A stretch of 45,550 nucleotides of DNA, from positions 1 through 45,550 of the forward strand of contig JAEOTZ010000065.1 of NCBI GenBank assembly GCA_016839585.1. The letters run 5' to 3'. Each line of letters opens with the position of its first letter. Position 1 is the first letter of the stretch. Below are positions 7,910 to 17,351 of the stretch, in pieces. The notes beneath the pieces are model-generated. The model saw nothing but the letters and a program-made list of their open reading frames with translations. It was not told the DNA's origin and did no database searches. A program made the translations under genes and the position numbers. Source of the stretch: Promethearchaeota archaeon. GTDB taxonomy: Archaea; Asgardarchaeota; Lokiarchaeia; Sigyniarchaeales; SOKP01.

Positions 7910-9061
7910 TTAATGAGCTTCAATTCCTAATTGTTCTGGGTGTTCTTGAAAGTATTGAACACCTTCTTTTATTATATCAATAATAGATCTTATAGGTCGC
8001 CATCCAGTTTCCTTTACAATTTTATCGTTTTTACCAATTAATAAAGGTACTTCACTTGGGCGCATTCTTTTTGGATCAATAAAGATCTCCGCAGTAACAT
8101 TAAAAACTTTTTTTGCTATTTTAGCATAATTACCCGTTGTAATGCCTTTCCCTGAGCATACATTAAAAGGATCTCCAAATTTCTTTTTCTCACTTACTAA
8201 AATATAAGCATTAACAGTATCTTTAACATGAGTATAATCTCGAATTGCATTAGGATTACCAATAACAATATTATTTCTCAATTTTTTTAAATTTTCTACA
8301 ATTTGTCTATGAACTACACTTGTTAAGAATTGTATACCACGTCTAGGTCCTTCATGATTAAAACCCCGAGTGATAATACTTGGTACCCCATATGCACTAT
8401 GGTATAACCATGCTATTTGTTCAGTAGCACATTTAGTTATTCCATATATACTTCTGGGGCGAAATGGATTTTTTTTTAAATCTTCTGTAACAGGAACTTC
8501 ATGAGGATCTACTAATCCATATTGTTCACTACTACATGCAACTTGAATACTTTCTAATTCACTATCAAATCTCCTTGCTGCCTCAAATATTTTAATTGTA
8601 CCAACTATATTATTATGTGATACCCTAACAGGCTCCCTAAAGGATGTTGGCACAAAAGATTCTGCTGCAAGGTGAAAAACAGCGTTTGGTTGTATTTTTT
8701 CAAAAATTTCAAGTATTCTTTCAGCACTAGTTATATCTGCTTCATGGAGAATAATTTTACCTCTTAAATGCTCAATATTTTCATGCATCGGAACCGCATG
8801 CCTACGAATTGTACCATAAACTTCGCAACCTAAATCTAATAATTGTTCTGCTAAATGACTGCCGGCAAATCCACTAATTCCCGTTATTAATACACGTTTT
8901 TCTCTCCAATAATTTTTATTAGGTAAAGATGTTATTCTGTTTTTAAAATCTTTTAAATAATTATCAATTTTATCAATATTAATTATATAACCTTGTTTTT
9001 CGAGCTCTCTTACTCTAATATTTTCTTCTAATATTTTCTCAATAGGTATAAGTTCATCCAT
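7910..9061 (-). CDS. GDP-mannose 4,6-dehydratase-like extended SDR
   Basis: An NAD(P)-dependent nucleotide-sugar epimerase/dehydratase. The Rossmann motif GISGFAG is at 61-67, preceded by KRVLIT. An acidic ADIT segment (108-111), FHLAAESFVPTSF (129-141), the catalytic CSSEQYG (176-182) and YGITK (Y206, K210) follow. GFNHEGPRRG in the C-terminal part is typical of the GDP-mannose dehydratase/reductase branch (Gmd, Rmd). At 383 residues it is longer than usual because about 53 residues precede the Rossmann fold; this extension is rich in charged helices and I do not recognise it. Likely substrates are GDP-mannose or its 4-keto product. It is the only minus-strand gene between 6652 and 11685. 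Confidence 0.82.
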   Translation of the reverse strand: MDELIPIEKILEENIRVRELEKQGYIINIDKIDNYLKDFKNRITSLPNKNYWREKRVLITGISGFAGSHLAEQLLDLGCEVYGTIRRHAVPMHENIEHLRGKIILHEADITSAERILEIFEKIQPNAVFHLAAESFVPTSFREPVRVSHNNIVGTIKIFEAARRFDSELESIQVACSSEQYGLVDPHEVPVTEDLKKNPFRPRSIYGITKCATEQIAWLYHSAYGVPSIITRGFNHEGPRRGIQFLTSVVHRQIVENLKKLRNNIVIGNPNAIRDYTHVKDTVNAYILVSEKKKFGDPFNVCSGKGITTGNYAKIAKKVFNVTAEIFIDPKRMRPSEVPLLIGKNDKIVKETGWRPIRSIIDIIKEGVQYFQEHPEQLGIEAH

Positions 9062-9366
9062 AATAGTATTTACAATAAATTTTTTATTTCTTTTTAACTT
9101 ATTTATTAAAAAATTAGGGCAAATTTAATATTTAGGTAAATTCTTAGATGTATAACAAAATTCAACTTAATAGGACTTTTATTATCATTTTATAGAAATA
9201 ATTAAGATAAAACATAAGAAATAATCAATTTTATTTAGATTCAAAAATTGTTTAAAATGTAATCAACAACAAAATATTTTTAAATTGAATAAATCTTGAA
9301 AATTTTTTACCAAAATTGGTTGATTTTCTTTTTATATAAATATTTGATTGATTCTTGAGCTTTTAT
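9062..9366. other. Divergent intergenic region
   Basis: About 300 very AT-rich bases separate the minus-strand SDR gene from the plus-strand glycosyltransferase. Apart from the TATA-like box at 9331..9340 I see no RNA gene, repeat or open frame of note. Confidence 0.5.
9331..9340 (+). promoter_or_regulatory. TATA box of the GT4 gene, suggesting a leaderless mRNA
   Basis: TTTATATAAA lies 26 bases before the ATG at 9367. Archaeal transcription usually starts about 25 bases after the TATA box, which would place the transcript start at or next to this ATG. Confidence 0.5.
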
Positions 9367-10548
9367 ATGCTAAATATTCTAATAATATCTTCACTTGCAT
9401 TAGAAAATGGAAGAGGAGGTGAAATATCATCAATAGAATTAGCCTCTGGTTTAAAGAAATCCTATAAAGTAATTTTAATGGATACAAATATTTTCATTGG
9501 TAAAGGGTTGTTGTCAAAGGAAGTAATTAATAAAAAGTTAGAAGGGTTAAATCAAAGGGGAAGGATAAAATTTGCTACATTAAATATTTTTAATAAAACT
9601 TTTAGTTTTCCTTATCCTTGGGAAGTTATTAAATTATTTAAACTAATTAAAAAGAATGATATTATTTACTCCCCCTTCTCTACCGTTAAATTGAATCTGA
9701 TAATATTATTTGCTAGTTTAATTTTTCGACGTGTTAAATTTATTATAGGATTTAGAAAACCCTTGTATAGTGATAAATTATTATCACAATATAATCTTAA
9801 AAATAGAATTTCAATTCTGTTATTTTCCCTTTTTAAAAAAAGATTTTATTATCATACAATATCAGAACATGCAAAAAAATTTTTAAAAAATTTCTATAAG
9901 CCTAATAGAATTTACCACATTATACATGGAATTGAATTGGAGAATTACAATAAAAAAATATCAATATCAGAAAACAACGATAAATTAAGATTCATTTATG
10001 TAGGACATCTAGACAATCCTCATAAAGGTGTAGGAATATTATTAGATGCCATAGAAATGCTTTTAAATGAACATCAAAATTTAAAAATATTCTTTGAATT
10101 TTGTGGCTCTGGTCCCTTAGAGGAAAAACTAAGAATATTGAAAAATAAATTTCCAAAGTTTATTAACTATAATGGTTACATAAGTAATGAATTAATAGCT
10201 CATTATTATAAAAGAAATGATATATTCTTGTTTACTTCCAAAAGAGAACCTTTTGGAAGAGTCATAATAGAAGCTTTAGCATCAGAATTAATAATTATTT
10301 GTAGTAAAACTATAGGATCTGTTGAAATTCTAAAGGGAAAAAATTTTGCATTTTTTCTTGAGGAGTTAGATGCTAAAATAATTAAAGAAAAAATATTTGA
10401 AATTTATAATACCTGGTTAAAGGATCCTGATAAATTCAGACAATTAAAAAAATCAGCAAAAGATTATGCTTTCCAAAATTATTCTGTTTCTCAAGAAATT
10501 TTATCGTTTAAGAATTTAATTGAAGGTGTAAGTAAAAATAATGTTTAA
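9367..10548 (+). CDS. Glycosyltransferase family 4
   Basis: A retaining GT-B transferase expected to add a sugar from a nucleotide donor to a growing surface glycan. The N-terminal domain opens with LNILIISSLALENGRGGEIS, including the Gly-rich loop. The C-terminal domain has FIYVGHLDNPHKGVGILLDA, then FEFCGSGPLEEKL, and the signature EPFGRVIIEALASE with the catalytic E(x7)E spacing. I chose the ATG at 9367 rather than an in-frame TTG four codons earlier (9355) because the TATA box at 9331..9340 would put the transcript start after that TTG. Length is then 393 residues, normal for GT4. Donor and acceptor cannot be told from sequence. Confidence 0.88.
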   Translation: MLNILIISSLALENGRGGEISSIELASGLKKSYKVILMDTNIFIGKGLLSKEVINKKLEGLNQRGRIKFATLNIFNKTFSFPYPWEVIKLFKLIKKNDIIYSPFSTVKLNLIILFASLIFRRVKFIIGFRKPLYSDKLLSQYNLKNRISILLFSLFKKRFYYHTISEHAKKFLKNFYKPNRIYHIIHGIELENYNKKISISENNDKLRFIYVGHLDNPHKGVGILLDAIEMLLNEHQNLKIFFEFCGSGPLEEKLRILKNKFPKFINYNGYISNELIAHYYKRNDIFLFTSKREPFGRVIIEALASELIIICSKTIGSVEILKGKNFAFFLEELDAKIIKEKIFEIYNTWLKDPDKFRQLKKSAKDYAFQNYSVSQEILSFKNLIEGVSKNNV

Positions 10549-10620
10549 AGCGATTACCAGAAAGTATTTAAGGAATTTGTTATGCAAGCAAGGAAAATTT
10601 TTAGATATTTTTAAAAATAA

Positions 10621-11685
10621 TTGAAATTAATAATATTAAAACACCTAAATAATAAATCTGTTGATAAATATTTAGTAAAAGTATTCTATTTATCGAAATA
10701 TTTCAAAATATCAATAAAAATTATAATTTTCGTTATGTCGGTTATAAATTATTTTCTTAATTTTTTTAAAAAGTTTATTCAAATCAATTCGAAGTTAAGA
10801 GATTTTATTTTAATTCTATATTATCGCTCAATATTTTATAGGAAAAAGCAACTTAAAAAAGGTAAATATTATTGGTTAAAAAATGTCAATTTATCAATCT
10901 TAAATAAATATGAAGGGAAATTAATATATGATGATCTTCACATTATAATACCAAAAAACGATTACAAAACAATACCTTTACACCAGAAGTACCTCTATGC
11001 AGCATTGGTAAATTATTACAATATTCCAAAATATTATGTATTATTTTGGGATGCTTTATTGGTATTTAACGAGATTTTCTTATTGGAAGAGTATAGTAAA
11101 GAATTTAAAATTAGAAAAGGTGATACAATTTTAGATATTGGAGCCAGTATAGGTTGGTATACTTGTAAGGTCTCAAAATTAGTAGGAGATAATGGTAAAA
11201 TTATTGCTATCGAACCAAATCCAAGAAATTATGAATATCTAAAAAAAAATATTGAAATTAATAATTTAAATAATATAACTACTATTAGGAAAGGGGTATG
11301 GTTATTTAAAAAGGAGTTAAATTTCTTATGTAAAGGTTATGGATCAATGTTAGAATTTCATAAAGATTTTAAAAACAAAGAAAGAAATCTTATTACTATC
11401 AACGTCGACACTATTGATAATATAATTTTAGAATTAAAATTAAACAAAATAAATTTAATTAAAATGGATATCGAAGGTGCAGAAATTGAAGCGGTCTTAG
11501 GAGCTAAATACGTTATCGATAATTTTAAAATGCTCAAACTAATAATTGCGGCATATCATAAAAACCAAAAAGGGCTAGAAAGTTATAAAATCTTAATACC
11601 GTATCTAGAAAAAAGAGGATTTAAAATTTTTAAGGAACATTTGCCTTATATTGTAGCAAAAAAAAAAAATAATTATAATCATTAG
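10621..11685 (+). CDS. FkbM family methyltransferase
   Basis: An S-adenosylmethionine-dependent O-methyltransferase of the FkbM family, often found in glycan loci where it methylates sugar hydroxyls. The SAM-binding motif I is ILDIGASIGWYTCKV (about 172-186), followed by IIAIEPNPRNYEYLKKNIEI, and the family hallmark IKMDIEGAE lies at about 280-288. The listed start is a TTG at 10621; the first in-frame ATG is at 10735 (residue 39), which would still leave the whole catalytic domain. A 27-codon frame (10540..10624) overlaps the stop of the preceding GT4 gene and ends at the TTG, so the true N-terminus is uncertain. A basic, hydrophobic N-terminal region suggests membrane association. Confidence 0.85.
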   Translation: MKLIILKHLNNKSVDKYLVKVFYLSKYFKISIKIIIFVMSVINYFLNFFKKFIQINSKLRDFILILYYRSIFYRKKQLKKGKYYWLKNVNLSILNKYEGKLIYDDLHIIIPKNDYKTIPLHQKYLYAALVNYYNIPKYYVLFWDALLVFNEIFLLEEYSKEFKIRKGDTILDIGASIGWYTCKVSKLVGDNGKIIAIEPNPRNYEYLKKNIEINNLNNITTIRKGVWLFKKELNFLCKGYGSMLEFHKDFKNKERNLITINVDTIDNIILELKLNKINLIKMDIEGAEIEAVLGAKYVIDNFKMLKLIIAAYHKNQKGLESYKILIPYLEKRGFKIFKEHLPYIVAKKKNNYNH

Positions 11686-11774
11686 ATAATTATTTCGTGA
11701 GTATTTTTTTGAAAATATAAATTAAATGATTGATATAATGTAATTTTTTTAAAGAAACGTTAAAACTTGATTAA

Positions 11775-12977
11775 TTATTCAATTTTAAGTAGATTTTTCC
11801 GCTTTTTATATGCTTTTCTATAAAATAACATTTCAAAAGACACAATAATATTCATTAATAAATCAAAATAAATGTAAAACAGTAGTTTTATATAGAACTT
11901 TGGATTCAAGTTAAGTGAAGTTTTTCCATTAGTGGTTATTAAAAACAGAATTTTCCTTAATTTCTTTAAATACATACTAAAAATTAAAGCTATTCCAATA
12001 TAAAAAACATTAGGATTAAGAAAGATTAACAATGGACTTATGTAAATATAGATAGAAATGAAAGTTAAACCTAAGAACTTAGTAAATCTTAGTTTATTTT
12101 CTTTGAAGGTAGTAAAAAGAAAATTCTCTAACCATCTTAAATTTTGATTAAGGTAATCTTTTAATGTTAGTGGATAATTATAGGATTCAACCATAGAGTT
12201 AGAAATTACAAAAATCTGATACCCCTTTTTTCGAATATCAGCCCCCATAACATAACCATCATCAGCTAGCCTACCTTCTGTAAATTTACGCACATTTGTT
12301 ATAACATCATAGCTTATAATAGTATTTTGACTAATAAATTTCGCATATCTTGAGTATTTATGTAAAAACCATGGATTTCTATTAATCAAAACATATTTAA
12401 CTAAATCTCGGTTTCTAATAGAATTATGGGGTTTAATCATGGATATAGCAACTTTTTGATTATCATTTAGGATAGAATAAAGCATTTGGAAAAAAATATC
12501 ATCATCAAGATAAATGTCAGCATCGATCAAATATACGATCCCTTCGGAAACAAGTCTTAAGCAATCATTGATTGCTTTTATCTTTCCTTGACCAGTTTTT
12601 TGATAAATAATAGAAAATTTCATATCGTTTTTAAACGATTCCGCAATACTTATTGTTTCTTGTGAACCGCCAGCATTTACAATCACATTTAAATAAGGAT
12701 ATCTTAATTTTTTTAATTTAAGTAGGCAATCTTTAAAGATTTTCCCTTCCTTCCACGCAGGAACTATTATATTTACTAATGGAGTTTCTCTTAAATCTTC
12801 TAATTTCACCTTATCCATCCCTTTAAAATTATTATAGGATTTCTTATATGACTTATCCCTTCTAACAAATTGAAAAAGATGATACAGAATTATTAAAATT
12901 ATGAGAATAATTATAAAATTAGTTGAAAATAAGAATCCAAAAATTATTTCAAGTATTTTTTGTATTCGACTAATCAT
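11775..12977 (-). CDS. Membrane glycosyltransferase family 2 (processive type)
   Basis: A GT-A, inverting transferase anchored in the membrane. One transmembrane helix lies at about 12-37, and a hydrophobic C-terminal region (about 295-385) contains several more. The catalytic domain shows NIIVPAWKEGKI (69-80), VNAGGSQET (100-108), the metal-binding LIDADIYLDDD (150-160), the base region LADDGYVMG (237-245) and QNLRW (278-282), which is the QxxRW motif of processive GT2 enzymes such as cellulose and hyaluronan synthases. At 400 residues it is compact. It follows the GT4 gene at 12992 with a 14-base gap on the same strand, so they are probably co-transcribed. It may extend a chain or make a lipid-linked sugar. 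Confidence 0.87.
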   Translation of the reverse strand: MISRIQKILEIIFGFLFSTNFIIILIILIILYHLFQFVRRDKSYKKSYNNFKGMDKVKLEDLRETPLVNIIVPAWKEGKIFKDCLLKLKKLRYPYLNVIVNAGGSQETISIAESFKNDMKFSIIYQKTGQGKIKAINDCLRLVSEGIVYLIDADIYLDDDIFFQMLYSILNDNQKVAISMIKPHNSIRNRDLVKYVLINRNPWFLHKYSRYAKFISQNTIISYDVITNVRKFTEGRLADDGYVMGADIRKKGYQIFVISNSMVESYNYPLTLKDYLNQNLRWLENFLFTTFKENKLRFTKFLGLTFISIYIYISPLLIFLNPNVFYIGIALIFSMYLKKLRKILFLITTNGKTSLNLNPKFYIKLLFYIYFDLLMNIIVSFEMLFYRKAYKKRKNLLKIE

Positions 12978-12991
12978 GACTAGACTTTAGT

Positions 12992-14278
12992 TTATTTATT
13001 TAAAAGATTTTCATAAATAATATGATAATGTTTTATTATTATATCCCAATCATAGTTTTTAATAACAAAATCTCTGGCACTTTTTCCTAAATTTTCTCTT
13101 AGTTCAGAATCGGAAATATATTTATATATTTTATCTGACAAATTAACAGGATTTTCAGTTTCAAAAAGATCACCAGACACATAAGGTTTCACCATCTCTT
13201 TAAGAGCTGGAAGATCACTAGTGATTAACAATTTTCCCATAGCCATAGCCTCCAAAGGTTTTAAAGGAGTAACCAATCTTGTTACTCGACTATTAATACG
13301 TGGAATAATAACTATATCAAATATTGAATAATAGTTATGAATTTCATCATTAGGGATTTCTCCTATAAATGAGATATTATTCTCAATTCCTAATTCTTTT
13401 GCGAGAAATTTCAGTTCTCTAAAATATTTAGTTGTGTATTTACCTACAATTACAACATATAAATTTTTTATTTTTTGTTCGAGAAGTTTTGCTGCCCTGA
13501 ATAATATCTCAAGACCTTCAATTTTTCTGATAGACCCAACATAACCGATTATTAATTTTTCTTCTAAGCCTAAGGTTTTTTTTAAGGTTAAATTGGGTTT
13601 CATAGGAGATAATAATTTAGTATTTACAGCATTGGATACTAAAAAAATTTTTTTTTCATCAATCCCACGTCTAATTATATCTTTCTTCATAGCTTCTCCT
13701 AATGTAATTACTAAATCAGCTCTCTTCATTAGAAGGTTTTCTTGTTTTCTTCTTCTTAAATATTTTCGAGAATTTTTTCTTATGAAACCTTGTTCCACAA
13801 GAGTATCTTCAACAAAACCACGGATTTCATAAATAAAAGGTATCTTCTTTTTTCTCGCAATTTTTTCTCCATATTTTGCGAATTTAGCTGTCGAATGACC
13901 ATGTATGATATCAGGGTTTTGAATTTCGATAAACCTTTGTAGATAGATTAGTGGAAGCTTTAACAGAGAAAAATAAATTATTTCAAATAATTTTGTGATT
14001 CTTAATTTATTAAATATTTCTGGTTTAGAAAAGAAATTAAAAACTTTGTCAGGAGGGTATCGGAAATAAATTATGTTATTAATAATATCTGGTAATTTTT
14101 TTTGAAAACATGTAGGGGATGTCAATGCAAATGGATTAACAAATTTTTTTTGATAAAGCAAAATATTGTGGCTTCTAATACTATAACCTGATAAATCTGG
14201 AAGAGAGGTAGCCAGTAAATGTAAGATTTTTGATTTGAATGTATTATGAATATCGGAATTCCTTTCATTTAAACTCAT
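12992..14278 (-). CDS. Glycosyltransferase family 4
   Basis: A GT-B glycosyltransferase of 428 residues. The N-terminal domain begins with a segment typical of sugar transferases (KILHLLATSLPDLSGYSIRS) and includes DIIHGHSTAKFA and PFIYEIRGF, the usual acceptor-side motifs. The donor domain has LIIGYVGSIRKIEGLEILFR, VVIVGKYT and ISFIGEIPNDEIHNYYSIFD, then VTPLKPLEAMAMGKLLITSD containing the catalytic E. It is the first gene of a two-gene minus-strand unit with the membrane GT2, and lies divergent to the flippase gene across 241 AT-rich bases. Substrate unknown. Confidence 0.88.
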   Translation of the reverse strand: MSLNERNSDIHNTFKSKILHLLATSLPDLSGYSIRSHNILLYQKKFVNPFALTSPTCFQKKLPDIINNIIYFRYPPDKVFNFFSKPEIFNKLRITKLFEIIYFSLLKLPLIYLQRFIEIQNPDIIHGHSTAKFAKYGEKIARKKKIPFIYEIRGFVEDTLVEQGFIRKNSRKYLRRRKQENLLMKRADLVITLGEAMKKDIIRRGIDEKKIFLVSNAVNTKLLSPMKPNLTLKKTLGLEEKLIIGYVGSIRKIEGLEILFRAAKLLEQKIKNLYVVIVGKYTTKYFRELKFLAKELGIENNISFIGEIPNDEIHNYYSIFDIVIIPRINSRVTRLVTPLKPLEAMAMGKLLITSDLPALKEMVKPYVSGDLFETENPVNLSDKIYKYISDSELRENLGKSARDFVIKNYDWDIIIKHYHIIYENLLNK

Positions 14279-14519
14279 GTTAATTTAACTCAAGTTATTT
14301 AGAGATATTCTTTGAAATTATTACATTATTTAAATCAAAAAAATTAATTATTTATCAAATTTCAATAATTCTTAAATACTTTTTTATGATTAAGTTTTCG
14401 AATTTACATTAAGTAAAATAAATTTTATTTAATTTCCTTAAAAAAATTTTAAAAATGAGCAGAATTTTTAAGATTTAACTTTAAAAATATTAAAAAATCT
14501 TTCTTAATAGCAGAATGTA

Positions 14520-16103
14520 ATGACTTCAGTAAATGTTAACAATGAAGCAAAACTTAATGGATTACTTAGCAACACATTTTATTCTTTTTTAATCAATTAC
14601 AGTATATATATTGTTACTATAGTTCTCACTTTCATTAAAGCTAGATTTTTAACTCAAAATGAATGGGGCGTTTTAATTTTATCTCTGTCGATAATAAGTA
14701 TTTGGATAATAATTATTGATTTGTTTCCTCCCGGTTTAGCTTATTCCTTAAGTTATTATATACCTAAATATTTAGGATCTGGTGAATCTTTTTCCCTAAA
14801 ATCCTTAATCGGAAATTCTTTAAAACAAAAAATCATTATATTATTACCTTTATTTTTAATTGGTTTAATTATAATTAATTTTTTGCCTATTTATTACTTA
14901 GAGAATTTAGTAATATTTTACATTTTAGCACCCCAGGTTATATTTACTACATTAAATACCATTTTTAATTCTATTTTCTATGGATATAAACTGTTTAGAA
15001 CCTTGTTTTTAATACAAATATCTATTCAATTAATTCATACACTAAGCTATTTTTTACTTATAATATTTGGACTATTTAACATCCTTAGTATTTCAGTTGT
15101 TTTAACAGTTAAATCAATAATTACTCTAATTCTTAAAATGTTTATCTTAAGGAAAAAAGTAGATATATCTTTCAAAAAAAATAAATTTCAAGATAATTTC
15201 AAGGAAGATCTAAAGAAAAATATCAAATATGGCACACCATTATTTATTTCTGGACAAATGAATTCACTTTGGAATGAATTAAAAAAACAATCAGTAGGAT
15301 ACATTTTAAATCCTTCTTCTGTTACAATTTATAATATTGGAGAAAATACAGTTCAAATACCTTTAATGATGTCTTTATCATTCCAGCAACCAATTATTAG
15401 TCATTTTTCTGGTTTGAAGTATGAAAAAGAGAAATATATTATTAAAAGGCAATTTACATTAATGTTTGAATTTGCACTAATTCTAACTTGTTTTTTAAGT
15501 GGATCTTTTATTTTTTTAATGGATTTTTATGTTTTTATTATATATGGTAATGATTATTTTATATATATTTTCTATTTTCAATTGATATTAATTTCAGCTA
15601 TTACTAGAGTTTTAGGTGGTCTATTAACATCTTTATTAAGAGCAAGGAATAGAGTTAAAATAATTCCTCTTTTAAATCTGATTTATCACATATTCTTAAT
15701 TAGTGCTTTTTATATCGGAATATTTCACTTTCAATTGCGTGGTTATGCTTATTTATTAATTTTAGGAACATTTATAATCTTTTTAATTCAAATTAGATTT
15801 ACAAATAAATTAGGAGGAATAAAATTATCAATTAAAAAAATTATATTAATTCTTATTAATTTTAGCATTTCTTTTGTAATCTCTTATATAATTATATATT
15901 TCATTATTCCAGAAATATTTTTATTAAGCAGCATTATTGGAGTCGCGCTTTTTATTATATTATTCTTTTTTCAAATGATATTTTATAAAATTTTAACTAT
16001 TAAAGATTTAGAGTTAATTGAATCTATTTTCAAAAAAGATACTAAAGCTCATAAATTATTGATTAAAGTTACAAATATATTAAAAAAATTGATGCGAGGA
16101 TAA
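14520..16103 (+). CDS. Wzx-like polysaccharide flippase (MOP superfamily)
   Basis: A polytopic membrane protein of 527 residues with about 12-14 hydrophobic helices spread through its length, the pattern of Wzx/RfbX lipid-linked oligosaccharide flippases in the MOP/MATE superfamily. Supporting motifs are the N-terminal FYSFLINYSIYIVTIVLTFI followed by KARFLTQNEWGVL (early helices 1-2), FYGYKLFRT in the middle, and LLRARNRVKIIPLLNLIYHI near helix 9-10. The N-terminus (MTSVNVNNEAKLNGLLSNT) is polar and cytoplasmic. Its place in a glycosyltransferase locus suggests it turns the finished lipid-linked unit from the cytoplasmic to the outer face. The gene is alone on its strand between two minus-strand groups. 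Confidence 0.85.
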   Translation: MTSVNVNNEAKLNGLLSNTFYSFLINYSIYIVTIVLTFIKARFLTQNEWGVLILSLSIISIWIIIIDLFPPGLAYSLSYYIPKYLGSGESFSLKSLIGNSLKQKIIILLPLFLIGLIIINFLPIYYLENLVIFYILAPQVIFTTLNTIFNSIFYGYKLFRTLFLIQISIQLIHTLSYFLLIIFGLFNILSISVVLTVKSIITLILKMFILRKKVDISFKKNKFQDNFKEDLKKNIKYGTPLFISGQMNSLWNELKKQSVGYILNPSSVTIYNIGENTVQIPLMMSLSFQQPIISHFSGLKYEKEKYIIKRQFTLMFEFALILTCFLSGSFIFLMDFYVFIIYGNDYFIYIFYFQLILISAITRVLGGLLTSLLRARNRVKIIPLLNLIYHIFLISAFYIGIFHFQLRGYAYLLILGTFIIFLIQIRFTNKLGGIKLSIKKIILILINFSISFVISYIIIYFIIPEIFLLSSIIGVALFIILFFFQMIFYKILTIKDLELIESIFKKDTKAHKLLIKVTNILKKLMRG

Positions 16104-16175
16104 TTATCCGAGAATTATGGACTTATGCCATATTTTTAACATTAATTTTGAAAAGTCTTATAAAAATTATCTATT

Positions 16176-17252
16176 TTAACCATGAATATTTTTATCATGT
16201 TTCCACGGTGGATAAATTCTAATATTTTCAGAGTTAGGAAAAATTAATTCTTTAAAGAACATTAATAAACCTTTCCTACTCTTTATAATCATTATATAAA
16301 AATATTTAATAAATTTTATTGGCAAGTGTTTCCAAAATGTCAAAGATCTAGAATAATCAATTGTTCTTAGAATTAATGGCAATAATTTGAGAAATAAGTA
16401 AGGAGATTTATAAAAAGTTATAGCAAGTAATTTGGCTGCACTAACTCTTTCTTGGTTAAGTAATTTTTCTTTCGTCTTAGGGGAATTTCTTAGAAGATCA
16501 TATAATAATTTTCTTTTAAATTGCATTTGAGTAAATCTACTTAATGGAGAAAATGGTGATATACTTATTTTTTTAAATGATTTTATTGTAATGTTTAAAT
16601 CTCTTTCAGCACTAATATCACTTTCGTAATTTTGATAACAAATAATTTTTGGAGTAGTTATTGTTTTTCCTTTTACCATTGCTTGAGTCATTAAGATTTG
16701 ATGCATATATGCACATCCAACATATTTTTTTGCTCTTTTTAAATCAAATACATCTCTTTTTAATATAATACCTGAAAAATAACCATGTTGAAAAAACAAT
16801 CTGCTTAATGATTGATAACCTGGATTTAATATCTGATTTTTACATTGATAATCATATAAAATATCCTTATGTATATTACCTTTAATACCTATTTTACCTA
16901 AAATTTGTGAAAAATCTTCATGATTTTTTATTATTTCTATAATCCAATCAATAACATTCAAATTTATAATATCTTCATCACTAAGCATAAAAACAAATTT
17001 ACCGTTTGCCTTCTCTATAACTTTTATTATATTAAGATCAACACCTAAATTTCTACTGTTTCGAAAATATCTAATTCTTTGATCATCTAATTTATTTATA
17101 AGGGATTCTGTTCCATCAGAAGAAGCATTATCACTAATAACAAATTCAATATCTTTTTCTGGACATTGAAGATTATATCTTAAAGTTTTATATAAAATTT
17201 TTGCTCGATTATAAGTAGGTATGCATATACTAAGCCATTTCTTAGTTAAGAT
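16176..17252 (-). CDS. Glycosyltransferase family 2 with missing or shifted start codon
   Basis: The first ATG (16988) begins only at MLSDEDI, which is the DxD-type metal site and not a real N-terminus. Upstream of it the same frame stays open to 17255 and encodes a canonical GT2 N-terminus: KKWLSICIPTYNRAKILYKT, DIEFVISDNASSDGTESL, then IRYFRNSRNLGVDLN. No ATG, GTG or TTG occurs in that extension. A GTG at 17259..17257 is followed by five A; with four A it would read straight into KILTKKWLSI. So either a one-base indel (real or a sequencing error) has cut the start off, or a rare start such as ATC at 17252 is used. The full protein is about 358 residues. It is the last gene of the minus-strand operon that starts at 24740. 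Confidence 0.78.
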   Translation of the reverse strand: MLTKKWLSICIPTYNRAKILYKTLRYNLQCPEKDIEFVISDNASSDGTESLINKLDDQRIRYFRNSRNLGVDLNIIKVIEKANGKFVFMLSDEDIINLNVIDWIIEIIKNHEDFSQILGKIGIKGNIHKDILYDYQCKNQILNPGYQSLSRLFFQHGYFSGIILKRDVFDLKRAKKYVGCAYMHQILMTQAMVKGKTITTPKIICYQNYESDISAERDLNITIKSFKKISISPFSPLSRFTQMQFKRKLLYDLLRNSPKTKEKLLNQERVSAAKLLAITFYKSPYLFLKLLPLILRTIDYSRSLTFWKHLPIKFIKYFYIMIIKSRKGLLMFFKELIFPNSENIRIYPPWKHDKNIHG

Positions 17253-17351
17253 TTTTCACCTTAATTTTTTTGATATCTATACTAAATCAATTAATTTTTG
17301 AATTTAAAAATTATTAACTTTTAATCTTATAAGAGAAATAAGATAATTAAA

